Source: Lewinellaceae bacterium
GTDB taxonomy: Bacteria > Bacteroidota > Bacteroidia > Chitinophagales > Saprospiraceae
Direction of reading: 5' to 3'
Length of the DNA: 35,452 bases
Assembly: GCA_020636045.1 (NCBI GenBank)
Contig: JACJYP010000022.1
Span: 1 to 35,452, forward strand
Below are positions 1 to 8,360 of this stretch, piece after piece. The notes under the pieces are model-generated. The model did not search any database. It was not told the origin of the DNA and was given only the letters and a program-made list of their open reading frames with translations. Positions within the stretch are counted from its first letter, which is position 1; every line of letters starts with the position of its first letter. Both the position numbers and the translations under genes were made by a program.

Positions 1-2160
1 CATATTATCCATTTGATCGATAATCAGTTGCAACCAATCCTGCGGAGCGGCTTCTTGTAAGCGTTTCAGGCATTCGAGCGCCGGGTTTTTTTGACCTGTT
101 TCGGCTTGTACGAAAGCAATTTCCATTAAAATTGCACCTATTTCATTATTTGAAATATTCCTTTGTAGAGATTGAGCGATTTCGATATAGGCATCTTCAT
201 ATTGAAGTTGTCGGATATAGCGCTTGGCTTCGCGACAGTGGTTATCGACGATTCTTTGTTTTTGTTCTTCCTTTTCTCTTCGTTCGTTTTCGTAATACTT
301 TTCACATTGATCGATCAGCCATTTCGTCCATGGCGACAGATCGGGCATACTATTTCGACCATTCTTAATAATATTCAGATCGGGTTTGCTCAACGGGGGC
401 GGCTCGACCAGTTCTGCGGATTGCTCAGCCTGCTTCTCCATGCTTTTGCTTTCGATAATTCTTCTTGCTCTTTGCCCCGGCGCATCGCTTTCCGTGAAAC
501 GCCGCAGGACGGCGGGCGCAAGAGCGTCGTGGGCAAGGCGCCAATGGAGTGTTTTTGAACTGCCGGAAAATGACGTAAGCAGGTATCTGTTTCCCAGTTC
601 CCTGCAAAGGTCCTTTATCAATTGCGGCGGCCGGTGGGCATAAGATTGAAGAAGTGCGTCTTCAGCCATTGCTCCTGCTGTACTTTCTTCGGTCACAAAT
701 CCGCGTAGCAGATCGAGCGCCAGACCATTTTCGACTTCCTTTCGAAGTGAAGGGGGCATTTCTTCCAATTGTTTGTCCAGCAGATCGAGCATCGAGGCTC
801 GCCGGTGCTTTTCATACAAAGCCCATGAAAATACCGGCCTTTCTGCCGGGTCGGCAGAAACTTCGTCCCACATGCGCCGCAGAATAAACTGCAATAACGG
901 TGCTGCATTGGCGCGGCTATCGTCATGGCTCATCAAGTCGTTTGCAATTCGTACAGGCAGATCGTCTTCTCCGGGTGCAAGGGAGAGTCCGCGGAAACGA
1001 TCCACCAAATCTTTTTGCTCCATCACCCCGGCCATCGCCTCGCGGATACCCCTGTGATCCAATACTTTAAGGAAATGGGGCAAGACCGAAAGGCCCCCTT
1101 CCTTTAACAGGTCTTCTATTTCTGCCCACCTGTCCGATCGAAAACCGAGCACGATGCGCATGGAAGGATAACTATCTGACAATTCCCTTAATAAAATTGG
1201 GAATTGCGCCGCTTCGCCGGGTAAGTCCGGGTCGGGATTGGTGTACATTTCTTCCAACTGATCCAGTATCAGCAGGGGGTGTGCTGGTTTTTTGCGTTCC
1301 AGCCATCTCTTCGCTCCATTCAAAATTTCCGTAGCGTTGCCGTCCTGTGTGCGGCGTTTGTACACCGGCGTCCAAATCTTAGGAAGGCGTGGCAATATTC
1401 CCGCATGCAAGAGCGATGACTTTCCGGCGCCCGATTGACCGAAAAAAGCCACTACCCGGATGTACTTGTTGTCAAGTTTACGGTATAATTCTTTGATGTC
1501 AGTAGTGCGCCCGAAGAAGATGCGGGCATCGTCGGAAGTAAACCATGTGAGGCTTTTGTACGGTTGGTCCGGGATGCCAACACCTGTTGTGATAGGCAGG
1601 TCAGCCAGTTCATCTGCATTTCGATTCGGAGCAGGGGGCGGTGGAGAAGCCTCTGTATTGCCGGCAGGTGGCGGATAATGTTTTTGCAGGTACAGGCCGA
1701 GGTCCTGACGCAGGTGGTTTTCAAGTTCAGGGTTCGATGAAAACTCGCGATACAACCCGGTGGTTTCCACGTGTTCCAGCGCCGCCCGCATGTCAATAAC
1801 GCCCTGATAGCGTTCCATATCGCTCTTCGATTTTGGCGAAAAACCTTGTTTGAAGTACACATAGGCTTTTTTCCCGTGCTGCTGCGTGCGCTGATATTCT
1901 TCGAGGGTAAAAATGCCCGCTTTGGAATAGAACAGGAAAATAACGATATCGGACGCGTCGAGCAAGGGATTGATGGCATCCTGCACCCGCTGGCCGTAGG
2001 TGCCTGATTCGAGGTCGGTTTCCCACTCCACCGGCTCCAGGTGAAGGTGGGGGTGGTGTTTATTTATCACCGTCAGGAAGACCTGCAACTTTTCGCGTTC
2101 GGCGGCCAGTTCGCCGGAAGAGGCGATGAATATTTTGATCGTTTGGCGCAACTCGGGCAT
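1..2160 (-). CDS. STAND-type NTPase with N-terminal TIR-like/DUF4062-like domain (3' end outside window)
   Basis: An uninterrupted minus-strand frame of 720 codons begins with ATG at 2160 and is still open at base 1, so the C-terminus is missing. Residues 6-105 begin IKIFIASSGELAAERE and look like the DUF4062/TIR-like modules that precede conflict-system NTPases. A Pro-rich linker (about 163-180) follows. The NTPase domain has a Walker A GQSGAGKSS at 241-249 and a Walker B LLILDQLEEMY with D300, the pattern of the nSTAND1 group. Further on are GFRSDRW and, near residues 538-550, WRLAHDALAPAVLRRF, the usual end of the module. A charged, TPR-like helical region fills about 610-720. STAND proteins are signal-responsive ATPase switches, often in phage defence or programmed death. 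The C-terminal repeats would be the sensor and the N-terminal domain the effector; both roles are inferred. No promoter consensus is seen upstream. Confidence 0.85.
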   Translation of the reverse strand, partial: MPELRQTIKIFIASSGELAAEREKLQVFLTVINKHHPHLHLEPVEWETDLESGTYGQRVQDAINPLLDASDIVIFLFYSKAGIFTLEEYQRTQQHGKKAYVYFKQGFSPKSKSDMERYQGVIDMRAALEHVETTGLYREFSSNPELENHLRQDLGLYLQKHYPPPAGNTEASPPPPAPNRNADELADLPITTGVGIPDQPYKSLTWFTSDDARIFFGRTTDIKELYRKLDNKYIRVVAFFGQSGAGKSSLLHAGILPRLPKIWTPVYKRRTQDGNATEILNGAKRWLERKKPAHPLLILDQLEEMYTNPDPDLPGEAAQFPILLRELSDSYPSMRIVLGFRSDRWAEIEDLLKEGGLSVLPHFLKVLDHRGIREAMAGVMEQKDLVDRFRGLSLAPGEDDLPVRIANDLMSHDDSRANAAPLLQFILRRMWDEVSADPAERPVFSWALYEKHRRASMLDLLDKQLEEMPPSLRKEVENGLALDLLRGFVTEESTAGAMAEDALLQSYAHRPPQLIKDLCRELGNRYLLTSFSGSSKTLHWRLAHDALAPAVLRRFTESDAPGQRARRIIESKSMEKQAEQSAELVEPPPLSKPDLNIIKNGRNSMPDLSPWTKWLIDQCEKYYENERREKEEQKQRIVDNHCREAKRYIRQLQYEDAYIEIAQSLQRNISNNEIGAILMEIAFVQAETGQKNPALECLKRLQEAAPQDWLQLIIDQMDNM

Positions 2161-2565
2161 GCTGGAATTAGAGTAAGGATGTAGGGTGGAAAGATAGAAA
2201 AATCGGGTAATTCAAGAAAAAGGCGATTCTTTCTTCGAATAATCATTTCATTATCAACTTTCCGAATTCTTGTATTGATCGGAATCAAAGCCCTTATATA
2301 GCCCCCCCCGGAAAATCCCGCCGACCCGGGATTCGGCTCCGATTTTATCTCCTTCTTCGGCTTCCCACGCCGGTTGTTGGGCTCAACAGCCTTTCGTACA
2401 GCAACTTTTTACCAGGCTTCTCCTAAAGAGGGGCTCTGCGTATGTGTATAAGTCCAGGCTTTTTGTCTTTTGCGACGCAATCACCAAAAACCGGTTTAGC
2501 CCAACCCACGCCTTCCCACCCAAAGTCGTAGTTTTGCAAATAAACTACCAACCACATCAGTAGCA
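2161..2565. other. Intergenic spacer between divergent genes
   Basis: This 405-bp spacer separates the divergent STAND NTPase and S41 protease genes. Apart from the -7 motif at 2529-2536, a C-run near 2300 and short GC-rich inverted stretches, I see no gene, RNA or clear repeat here. Confidence 0.5.
2529..2536 (+). promoter_or_regulatory. Putative Bacteroidota -7 element for the S41 protease gene
   Basis: TAGTTTTG matches TAnnTTTG and lies 29 bases before the ATG at 2566, a usual distance. No TTG is seen at the -33 position, so this is tentative. Confidence 0.4.
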
Positions 2566-3930
2566 ATGACAAAACACTACCTCAGCTTCCTTCTTTTACT
2601 CTCCACTCAACTTACCTATAGCCAGCCTTTTAGCGCCGAACAGACCAGAGAAGACCTCAAAGTACTGCTCGAAGGCCTCAAAACGTATGAAGCGGCGCTC
2701 TACCACTACAACCCGGACTTCGACCGGCAGGCGGACAGCATTTTGCAGGACATTCCCGAAAGTGTTTCGGTGACGGAGCATTTTGGCCTGGTATCGCGGC
2801 TGGCGGCGCTGGCGCACGAAGGGCACTTCAGCATGGGCGGCTGGGACGATGTGGCGCATACGGGTTTTATCAACGGCAATTTCAAATACCTGCCCATGTC
2901 CCTCAGGGTGCTCGACGGTCATCTTTACGTCTGGACCGACGCGAGTACGGAGGGCTCGCTTTCGCGCGGAGATGAAATACTCGCGATCAACGGCCGAACC
3001 GCGGCGCATATACTCGCGCACATGTACCGGCATCTGCCGGCCGACGGCCGCATCGTCACTTACCGGGAACGCACGTTGGAGGGCGCCTTCAACTGGATGT
3101 ATTACCTGTTCGTGGAGCAGCCGGAGAGCTTTGAGATACGGTGCCGACGTATGGCGGATGCTGCGGAGCAGACGATCGCGATCAGGGCGATCGGCCGGAC
3201 GGAAATGTTCGACAATGTCCAAAAGCGGTCGGCGAACAGCGATAAGGCTGCGGAATCGCCGAAAGGAGAACAGGAGGTGTACGAATTGACCACTGAAGGC
3301 AATACGGCCGTCCTGACGCTCCGCAGTTTCAACCGCGGCCTGCTGGAGCAGTACAAGATCAAGTCCGGTGCGCTGTACAAATCCGTATTCAACCGGCTGG
3401 CTTCCGAAAAAACGGGCGCTCTGATCGTCGACCTGCGCGACAACATCGGCGGCCGCAACGAATTTGCCGATGACATGCTTCCCTACATCATCCCTGCATC
3501 GCAGAAGCCGGGTGAAGTGTACAAAACGACCCGCTCCTGGAAGGGCGATGTCAAGGAATACACCACGCCGAAACGCAACAAACGCGCCTACGGGGGAAAG
3601 ATTTACGTGCTCGTCAATGGCAGGACCTACTCGGCCGGCGCGACCCTGGCGCGCTACCTGAAGGAATACGCGGGTGCAGTGGTGATCGGCGAAGAGACCG
3701 GCACGCGCTACGAAGGATTTGTCGCGGGTTCGGAGCAGTCAATATTGCTCCCGCACTCGGGTATCCGCATCGGCGTGCCGCGTTACCATATCGAATTCCC
3801 AAAATCTGAAAAACAGCAAACCCGCGACCGCGGCCTGCTGCCCGATTACCGGGTGAGTTACACCATTCAGGACCTTATGGAAAAACGGGACCTGGAGATG
3901 CAACTGGCGCGGAAACTGATCGGGAAATAG
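2566..3930 (+). CDS. Exported S41-family (C-terminal processing type) peptidase
   Basis: 454 aa. Residues 1-19 (MTKHYLSFLLLLSTQLTYS) form a signal peptide, so the enzyme acts in the periplasm or at the surface. A PDZ-like stretch (SRGDEILAING) lies around 140. The S41 core contains ALIVDLRDNIGG (about 285-297), then IYVLVNGRTYSAGA, whose serine S356 takes the place of the catalytic nucleophile, and VVIGEETGT (the general-base region is downstream). The family cleaves unfolded or tail-tagged proteins with a Ser/Lys dyad; the Lys is not assigned here. The gene stands alone: the neighbour to the left is divergent and the one to the right lies beyond a tandem repeat. The ATG at 2566 is chosen because it gives a clean signal peptide. 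The physiological substrate is unknown. Confidence 0.88.
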   Translation: MTKHYLSFLLLLSTQLTYSQPFSAEQTREDLKVLLEGLKTYEAALYHYNPDFDRQADSILQDIPESVSVTEHFGLVSRLAALAHEGHFSMGGWDDVAHTGFINGNFKYLPMSLRVLDGHLYVWTDASTEGSLSRGDEILAINGRTAAHILAHMYRHLPADGRIVTYRERTLEGAFNWMYYLFVEQPESFEIRCRRMADAAEQTIAIRAIGRTEMFDNVQKRSANSDKAAESPKGEQEVYELTTEGNTAVLTLRSFNRGLLEQYKIKSGALYKSVFNRLASEKTGALIVDLRDNIGGRNEFADDMLPYIIPASQKPGEVYKTTRSWKGDVKEYTTPKRNKRAYGGKIYVLVNGRTYSAGATLARYLKEYAGAVVIGEETGTRYEGFVAGSEQSILLPHSGIRIGVPRYHIEFPKSEKQQTRDRGLLPDYRVSYTIQDLMEKRDLEMQLARKLIGK

Positions 3931-4073
3931 GGGGAATGAAATCTGGTTTGCCTGTGAAATAACGTGAATTGTGGACAGGTTTTGAGATACATGTATCGTA
4001 AATCAAACCTTTACAGGCGGGATAATGCGATAGTGTTTGTGCCTGATCACAAGACACGGGCGCAAAAGAAGTA

Positions 4074-4373
4074 ATGTGTCAAGACGAACGCCCTTTGTGT
4101 AATCGTTGCAAGGTTCCTTGTCAAGACGAACGCCCTTTGTGTAATCGTTGCAAGGTTCCTTGTCAAGACGAACGTCCTTTGTGTAGTCGCTACAAGGTTC
4201 CTTGTCAAGACAAACGTCCTTTGTGTAGTCGCTGCAAGGTTCCTTGTCAAGACAAACGCCCTTTGTGTAATCGCTGCAAGGTTCCTTGTCAAGACAAACA
4301 CCCTTTGTGTAATCGCTGCAAGGTTCCTTGTCAAGACAAACGCCCTTTGTGTAATCGCTGCAAGGGGGGATAG
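4074..4373 (+). other. Possible small Cys-rich repeat ORF spanning the tandem array
   Basis: An ATG at 4074 opens a 99-codon frame through all the repeats, ending in TAG at 4371-4373. It would encode a 14-residue repeat of the type CQDERPLCNRCKVP, giving C-x6-C-x2-C-x3-C spacing that resembles metal-binding knuckles. Unit differences include both silent changes and replacements (E/K, N/S, R/H and one C to Y), so coding constraint is not evident. The opposite strand is also open (95 codons, TRNLAAITQRVFVL-type repeat). No signal peptide or convincing ribosome site is visible. I regard translation as possible but unproven. Confidence 0.2.
4080..4365 (+). repeat. 42-bp tandem repeat, about 6.8 units
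   Basis: Six full units start at 4080, 4122, 4164, 4206, 4248 and 4290, with a partial seventh at 4332-4365. Each begins CAAGACgAACGcCCTTTGTG and ends with a CAAGG-TT-CCTTG inverted repeat. Units differ only by transitions at a few positions. There are no spacers, so this is a minisatellite and not a CRISPR array. 42 is a multiple of three, and both strands stay open across the array. Confidence 0.95.
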
Positions 4374-4403
4374 TTCAAATAATTATAGACACACTTATTT
4401 GAA
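4374..4403. repeat. Perfect 9-bp inverted repeat next to the tandem array
   Basis: TTCAAATAA (4374-4382) is inverted as TTATTTGAA (4395-4403) around a 12-base loop. The stem is AT-rich with no U-run, so it is a weak terminator candidate. It may mark the edge of the repeat array. Confidence 0.5.
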
Positions 4404-4462
4404 GAGCATCCGAAAAGTCAGGAAAACCTATCCAATACTCACATTGGAATATCTGATTCAGT

Positions 4463-4525
4463 CCGCGATTTTAATCGTGGGCCGAGCGCACAAAGGCAAG
4501 TCGAAGAACGGTTTCAACCGTTTTT
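4463..4525. repeat. REP-like pair of palindromes downstream of metK
   Basis: CCGCGATT/AATCGTGG (4463-4480) is followed by AACGGTT/AACCGTT (4507-4522) and then T5. The same two palindromes in the same order occur at 26773-26831. On the plus strand the second hairpin followed by T5 could also act as a terminator, but the gene it would serve (metK) is on the minus strand. Confidence 0.6.
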
Positions 4526-4558
4526 GATACAAAACCCCGTGCGCCCCACGGCGCTCAA

Positions 4559-5821
4559 TCAATTCAGCCCGAACGCCTTCCGGACATCTTCCACGGCATC
4601 CAGTTTTTCCCAGGTAAAGGTTTCCACTTCCACCTGCTTCGTGCTGCCGTTCATGCCGATCGCGATGGTCTTTTTCTCCGGCGCCCGGCCAAAGTGTCCG
4701 TAGGCGGCCGTTTCGGAGAAGATCGGGCTTTTCAGACCGAAGCGGCGCACAATGGCCGCAGGGCGCAGGTCGAAGATCTGCATGAGTTTCTGTGCGATCT
4801 CGCTGTCGCTCAGGCCTTTGACTTTGCAACTGCCGTAGGTGTTCACAAAAAGGCCGACCGGCTGTGAGACGCCGATGGCGTAGGCGACCTGCACCAGCGC
4901 CTGGCTGCAGAGGCCCGAAGCCACCAGGTTTTTGGCGATGTGGCGTGTAGCGTATGCTGCCGAGCGGTCCACTTTGGAAGGGTCTTTTCCGCTGAATGCG
5001 CCGCCGCCGTGCGCGCCTTTCCCACCGTAGGTATCCACGATGATCTTGCGACCCGTGAGGCCGGTATCGCCATGCGGACCGCCGATCACAAACTTGCCCG
5101 TCGGGTTGATGTGGTATTTGATGTTGGGTGTGAAGAGTTTCTGTACGCGTTTGGGCAATTGCCGCTTTACGCGCGGGATGAGTATCTTCTGCACATCGGC
5201 GGTGATGCGCGCGCGCATCTGCTCTTCAGAATCGAAATCGTCGTGCTGGGTGCTGATCACGATCGTGTCGATCTTTTTCGGCACGTGCTTGTCCGTGTAT
5301 TCGATGGTGACCTGGCTTTTGGCATCGGGCCGCAGGTATTTCATCTGCTTGCCTTCGTGGCGGATGGCGGCCAGTTCGCGCAGGAGTATGTGCGCCAGAT
5401 CGAGGGCGAGCGGCATATAGTTGTCCGTCTCGTTGGTGGCGTAGCCGAACATCATGCCCTGGTCGCCGGCGCCCTGGTCGTCTTCACTTTTTTTGCCCAC
5501 GTCCACACCTTGCGCAATGTCGGCACTCTGCTCGTGGATGGCGCTGATAACGCCGCAGCTCTTGGCTTCGAACTGGTATTCTGCTTTGGTATAGCCGATG
5601 CGTTCGATGGTGCGGCGGGCGGTTTCCTGGACGTCCACGTAGGCGTGCGAACGCACTTCGCCGGCCACCACAACGAGCCCCGTGGTCACCAGGGTTTCGC
5701 AGGCAACTTTGGCGTTGGGATCCTGGCGCAAAAATTCGTCGAGAATGGCGTCGCTGATCTGATCGGCGACTTTATCGGGATGTCCTTCGGAAACGGATTC
5801 GGAAGTGAAGAGATAGGGCAT
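4559..5821 (-). CDS. metK: S-adenosylmethionine synthase
   Basis: 420 aa, cytosolic. It joins methionine and ATP to make S-adenosylmethionine, releasing phosphate and pyrophosphate. It starts MPYLFTSESVSEGHPDK, with the substrate-binding H14, D16 and K17. GAGDQGMMFGYA lies at 117-128, and GGGAFSGKDPSKVDRSAAY, the phosphate-binding loop, at 272-290. The frame is open a further 100 codons upstream, but family members begin just before LFTSESVSEGHPD, and the extension overlaps a promoter motif at 5925-5932, so the ATG at 5821 is the likely start. The length is usual for Bacteroidota MetK, which carries an insertion relative to the 384-residue E. coli enzyme. It lies downstream of the aldo/keto reductase gene on the same strand, 253 bp away, so it is probably transcribed separately. 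Confidence 0.97.
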   Translation of the reverse strand: MPYLFTSESVSEGHPDKVADQISDAILDEFLRQDPNAKVACETLVTTGLVVVAGEVRSHAYVDVQETARRTIERIGYTKAEYQFEAKSCGVISAIHEQSADIAQGVDVGKKSEDDQGAGDQGMMFGYATNETDNYMPLALDLAHILLRELAAIRHEGKQMKYLRPDAKSQVTIEYTDKHVPKKIDTIVISTQHDDFDSEEQMRARITADVQKILIPRVKRQLPKRVQKLFTPNIKYHINPTGKFVIGGPHGDTGLTGRKIIVDTYGGKGAHGGGAFSGKDPSKVDRSAAYATRHIAKNLVASGLCSQALVQVAYAIGVSQPVGLFVNTYGSCKVKGLSDSEIAQKLMQIFDLRPAAIVRRFGLKSPIFSETAAYGHFGRAPEKKTIAIGMNGSTKQVEVETFTWEKLDAVEDVRKAFGLN

Positions 5822-5924
5822 GTTGAAGTAGTCGTTGTAAATGAAAGGGTAAATGCCGGGCGCACGGACCGGAGCAGGCAATATAAACGCCGCCGGCAGC
5901 ATACTGTTCGCCCGAAAAGCGGCG

Positions 5925-5932
5925 CAAAGGTA
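5925..5932 (-). promoter_or_regulatory. Putative -7 element for metK
   Basis: Read on the minus strand the sequence is TACCTTTG, a match to TAnnTTTG about 104 bases before the metK ATG. No TTG is evident at -33. The leader between it and the gene shows no recognisable SAM riboswitch. The spacer 5822-6074 holds nothing else I can identify. Confidence 0.45.
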
Positions 5933-6074
5933 GGTTTTTCCCCACTGAAAATGGCGATCGGGTAAAAAATTAGGCATTAATGGTGCAGGACAAAGAAGCG
6001 CACATCCCATTGCATGATTACGAGTTGTTTTACGGCCCAGACGCTGCAATGTACATCGAATTCCACACGGAAGA

Positions 6075-7067
6075 TCACAACTGCAGGATCTCCTCGATCC
6101 GCGCCAGTTCCTCGCCTTCAAACGACAGTTTGTTCAGGCATTGCAGCGAGTCCGCCAGTTGCTCCGGCCTGCTGGCGCCCACGAGCACCGTGGTGATCCG
6201 TTCGTCGCGCAGCACCCAGGCCAGCGCCATCTGGGCGAGGCTCTGACCGCGCTTAATAGCCAGTTTGTTGAGTTCGCCGATCTGCTGCAACCGCGTCGTT
6301 GTCAGCGCTTTTTCCTGCAGGGCGCCGTGCGACTTGGCGGCGCGCGAATCGGCCGGAACGCCTTTCAGGTATTTGTCGCTGAGCATGCCCTGCGCCAGCG
6401 GCGAGAAGGGAATACAGCCCACGCCTTCCCGCTTCAGTACGTCGAGCAGACCGCCTTCGATCCAGCGCTCGAACATGGAATACTTGGGCTGATGGATCAG
6501 GCAGGGCGTGCCCAGTTCCCGCAGGATGCGGCAGGCCTGTTCCGTTTGTTCGGCGCTGTAACTGGAAATGCCCACATACAGGGCTTTCCCCTGCCGCACG
6601 GCCAGGTCCAGCGCCATCATCGTTTCTTCCAGCGGCGTGTCGGGGTCGGGGCGGTGGCTGTAAAAAATATCCACGTATTCGAGGCCCATGCGCCGGAGGC
6701 TCTGGTCGAGACTGGCCATGAGGTATTTTTTGGAGCCCCATTCGCCGTAAGGGCCGTCCCACATGCGATAACCCGCCTTGGTGGAAATGACCATTTCGTC
6801 GCGGTAGCCGCGAAAATCACTGCGCAAAATGCGGCCGAAATTCTCTTCGGCGGAGCCGGGCGGCGGGCCGTAGTTGTTGGCCAGATCGAAATGGGTGATG
6901 CCGGCGTCGAAGGCCAGGTGCAGGATGGCGCGATAGGTTTCCATCACGTCGACGTGCCCGAAATTGTGCCACAGGCCAAGCGAAACGGCGGGCAAAAGCA
7001 GGCCGCTACGACCACAGCGGCGGAAAGGCATCGATTCGTAACGCGCGGCGGCGGGGAGGTAAGTCAT
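6075..7067 (-). CDS. Aldo/keto reductase, YghZ/L-glyceraldehyde 3-phosphate reductase type
   Basis: 330 aa, cytosolic NADPH-dependent reductase. It follows E. coli YghZ (Gpr) closely along its whole length: SGLLLPAVSLGLWHNFGHV, then THFDLANNYGPPPGSAEENFG, ISTKAGYRMWDGPYG, SLRRMGLEYVDIFYSHR and GISSYS. The catalytic tetrad is visible as D61, Y66, K97 and H138. YghZ reduces L-glyceraldehyde 3-phosphate and methylglyoxal, so a detoxification role is likely. The frame is open 36 codons further upstream, but homologues start at MTYL-AARYESM and the upstream residues show no family similarity; the ATG at 7067 is chosen. It is divergent from the MpaB-like oxygenase gene across 106 bp. Confidence 0.93.
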   Translation of the reverse strand: MTYLPAAARYESMPFRRCGRSGLLLPAVSLGLWHNFGHVDVMETYRAILHLAFDAGITHFDLANNYGPPPGSAEENFGRILRSDFRGYRDEMVISTKAGYRMWDGPYGEWGSKKYLMASLDQSLRRMGLEYVDIFYSHRPDPDTPLEETMMALDLAVRQGKALYVGISSYSAEQTEQACRILRELGTPCLIHQPKYSMFERWIEGGLLDVLKREGVGCIPFSPLAQGMLSDKYLKGVPADSRAAKSHGALQEKALTTTRLQQIGELNKLAIKRGQSLAQMALAWVLRDERITTVLVGASRPEQLADSLQCLNKLSFEGEELARIEEILQL

Positions 7068-7074
7068 AGTTCCT

Positions 7075-7107
7075 TTTTGCGGTAAATGTAGAAAAATGAT
7101 AAGTTTG
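7075..7107 (+). promoter_or_regulatory. Bacteroidota-type promoter of the MpaB-like oxygenase gene
   Basis: TTTTG at 7075-7079 and TAAGTTTG at 7100-7107 are separated by 20 bases. This is the best full match in the window to the -33 TTTG / -7 TAnnTTTG promoter. Transcription would start near 7113, giving a leader of about 60 bases. Confidence 0.6.
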
Positions 7108-7173
7108 TAATCTGCACGGGGTGCTGCACTTCTTTCAAGTAAACCATAAAAAAGGACCCCGCAAGCGATTTGC

Positions 7174-8316
7174 ATGCAAACAACGCTGCTCGATCATCCT
7201 GAACAACTGGCAGGTTATCGCCAATTAAGCGACCCGCTGGCCGACGATGCCGTGGCCGCGCTCGTAGCGGAGCAGGGCCCCGATGAGGCGCGGCGAATGT
7301 TCGAAGTGCTGACCCGGAACGTGGAATGGTCGCACGAATCTTTCCCGGCCAGCCTCGCCGGGTACTGGGACGCCTGCGACCGCCTGCCGGAAACGACCGA
7401 CTGGGAGCAGATCCGCCTGGCCAATGCCTTTTTTCTGGATCACGGCCCCAAGTTCCTCGTTTTCCTGTATTACAAATCCCTGCCACTGCTCTACACCTGC
7501 GCAAACGGCGCAAAAGTGCTCGGCCGCACCGGGCGCCTTGCCCACGATGCGCAACAAATACAGGTTTTTACGCGGCGGATCGCCGAAACCGGGCAATTCC
7601 TGCTGGCCGTAATGGCGCCCGGCGCCCTGCAGCCGGGCGGCCCCGGCATCCGGATGATCCAGAAAGTGCGGCTGATCCATGCCGCGATCCGCCATTTTAT
7701 CGGGCAAAATGATTGGGACGCTGCAACGCTCGGCGTACCCGTCAACCAGGAAGACATGGCCCTGACCCTGATGACCTTCAGCGTAGCGCTGACCGATGCC
7801 CTCGAGCAGTTTGGCCTGCACGAGCCGCCGGAACGCCAGGAAGCGTTCTTCCATACCTGGTCGGCGATCGGGCATACGCTCGGGGTGTCGCCCGATCTGT
7901 TGCCTGCGGAATTGCAGCAGGGTCGTCAACTTTTGGAATGTATTTTAAACCGGCAGTCTGCCCCTTCAGAAGACGGGCAACTGCTCACACAAGCCCTGCT
8001 TGAATTTGCCCGGAAAATAATGCCCGCCGATTTCAAAGCGGCTCCCGAACACCTGATGCGGCATCTCATCGGCGCCCGACGCGCACAAATGCTGGGGGTA
8101 TCGGCAGGCCCCGGATGCCTGGGCCTGGGTGTGCCGCTTTTTTTGCGCGGCCTCTTCGGCGTCGGCGAGCACCTCGAAGACCGGGTGCAGGAGCCCCTGC
8201 ATGTTTTCATCGACCTGTTCAGCCGGCAACTCATGCACAAAATGGTGGGTTACTTCGATTCATACAAACAGCAGCACTTCGCCGTGCCGGCCGCATTTCA
8301 AGATGCCTGGCAGTAA
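7174..8316 (+). CDS. MpaB/latex-clearing-protein-type haem oxygenase domain protein (DUF2236)
   Basis: 380 aa. The central part carries the family hallmark KVRLIHAAIRHF (about 164-175), with H169 and H174 as candidates for the haem-ligand histidine, followed by W-x-GVPVNQEDMALTLMTFS. These match the ER-bound oxygenase MpaB/MpaB'/rubber oxygenase domain, whose characterised members oxidatively cleave terpenoid or polyisoprene double bonds using a b-type haem. Bacteroidota homologues are mostly uncharacterised, so the substrate is unknown. There is no signal peptide. A hydrophobic, Gly/Pro-rich stretch (LGLGVPLFLRGLFGVG, around 315-330) may contact membrane. It has its own promoter and is monocistronic; the MITE/IS region begins 45 bp downstream. 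Confidence 0.82.
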   Translation: MQTTLLDHPEQLAGYRQLSDPLADDAVAALVAEQGPDEARRMFEVLTRNVEWSHESFPASLAGYWDACDRLPETTDWEQIRLANAFFLDHGPKFLVFLYYKSLPLLYTCANGAKVLGRTGRLAHDAQQIQVFTRRIAETGQFLLAVMAPGALQPGGPGIRMIQKVRLIHAAIRHFIGQNDWDAATLGVPVNQEDMALTLMTFSVALTDALEQFGLHEPPERQEAFFHTWSAIGHTLGVSPDLLPAELQQGRQLLECILNRQSAPSEDGQLLTQALLEFARKIMPADFKAAPEHLMRHLIGARRAQMLGVSAGPGCLGLGVPLFLRGLFGVGEHLEDRVQEPLHVFIDLFSRQLMHKMVGYFDSYKQQHFAVPAAFQDAWQ

Positions 8317-8360
8317 CAAGCAGAAAACCGGAAGTTTCTCAATTTCCAGTTTCCGGTCGT

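Noticed and set aside
4080..4365. CRISPR array
   Set aside because: Units abut directly at 42 bp without unique spacers and no cas genes are near.
4507..4525. Intrinsic terminator for metK
   Set aside because: The hairpin and T-run read on the plus strand, while metK is transcribed from the minus strand; the same hairpin recurs elsewhere as a repeat.
5822..5924. SAM riboswitch in the metK leader
   Set aside because: The short leader shows no SAM-I or SAM-II core motifs that I can recognise.
4940..5965. A 341-codon plus-strand frame opposite metK
   Set aside because: Antisense shadow of metK, no recognisable motifs.
5822..6121. 100-residue N-terminal extension of MetK
   Set aside because: No family similarity, overlaps a promoter motif, and MetK proteins begin at the later Met.
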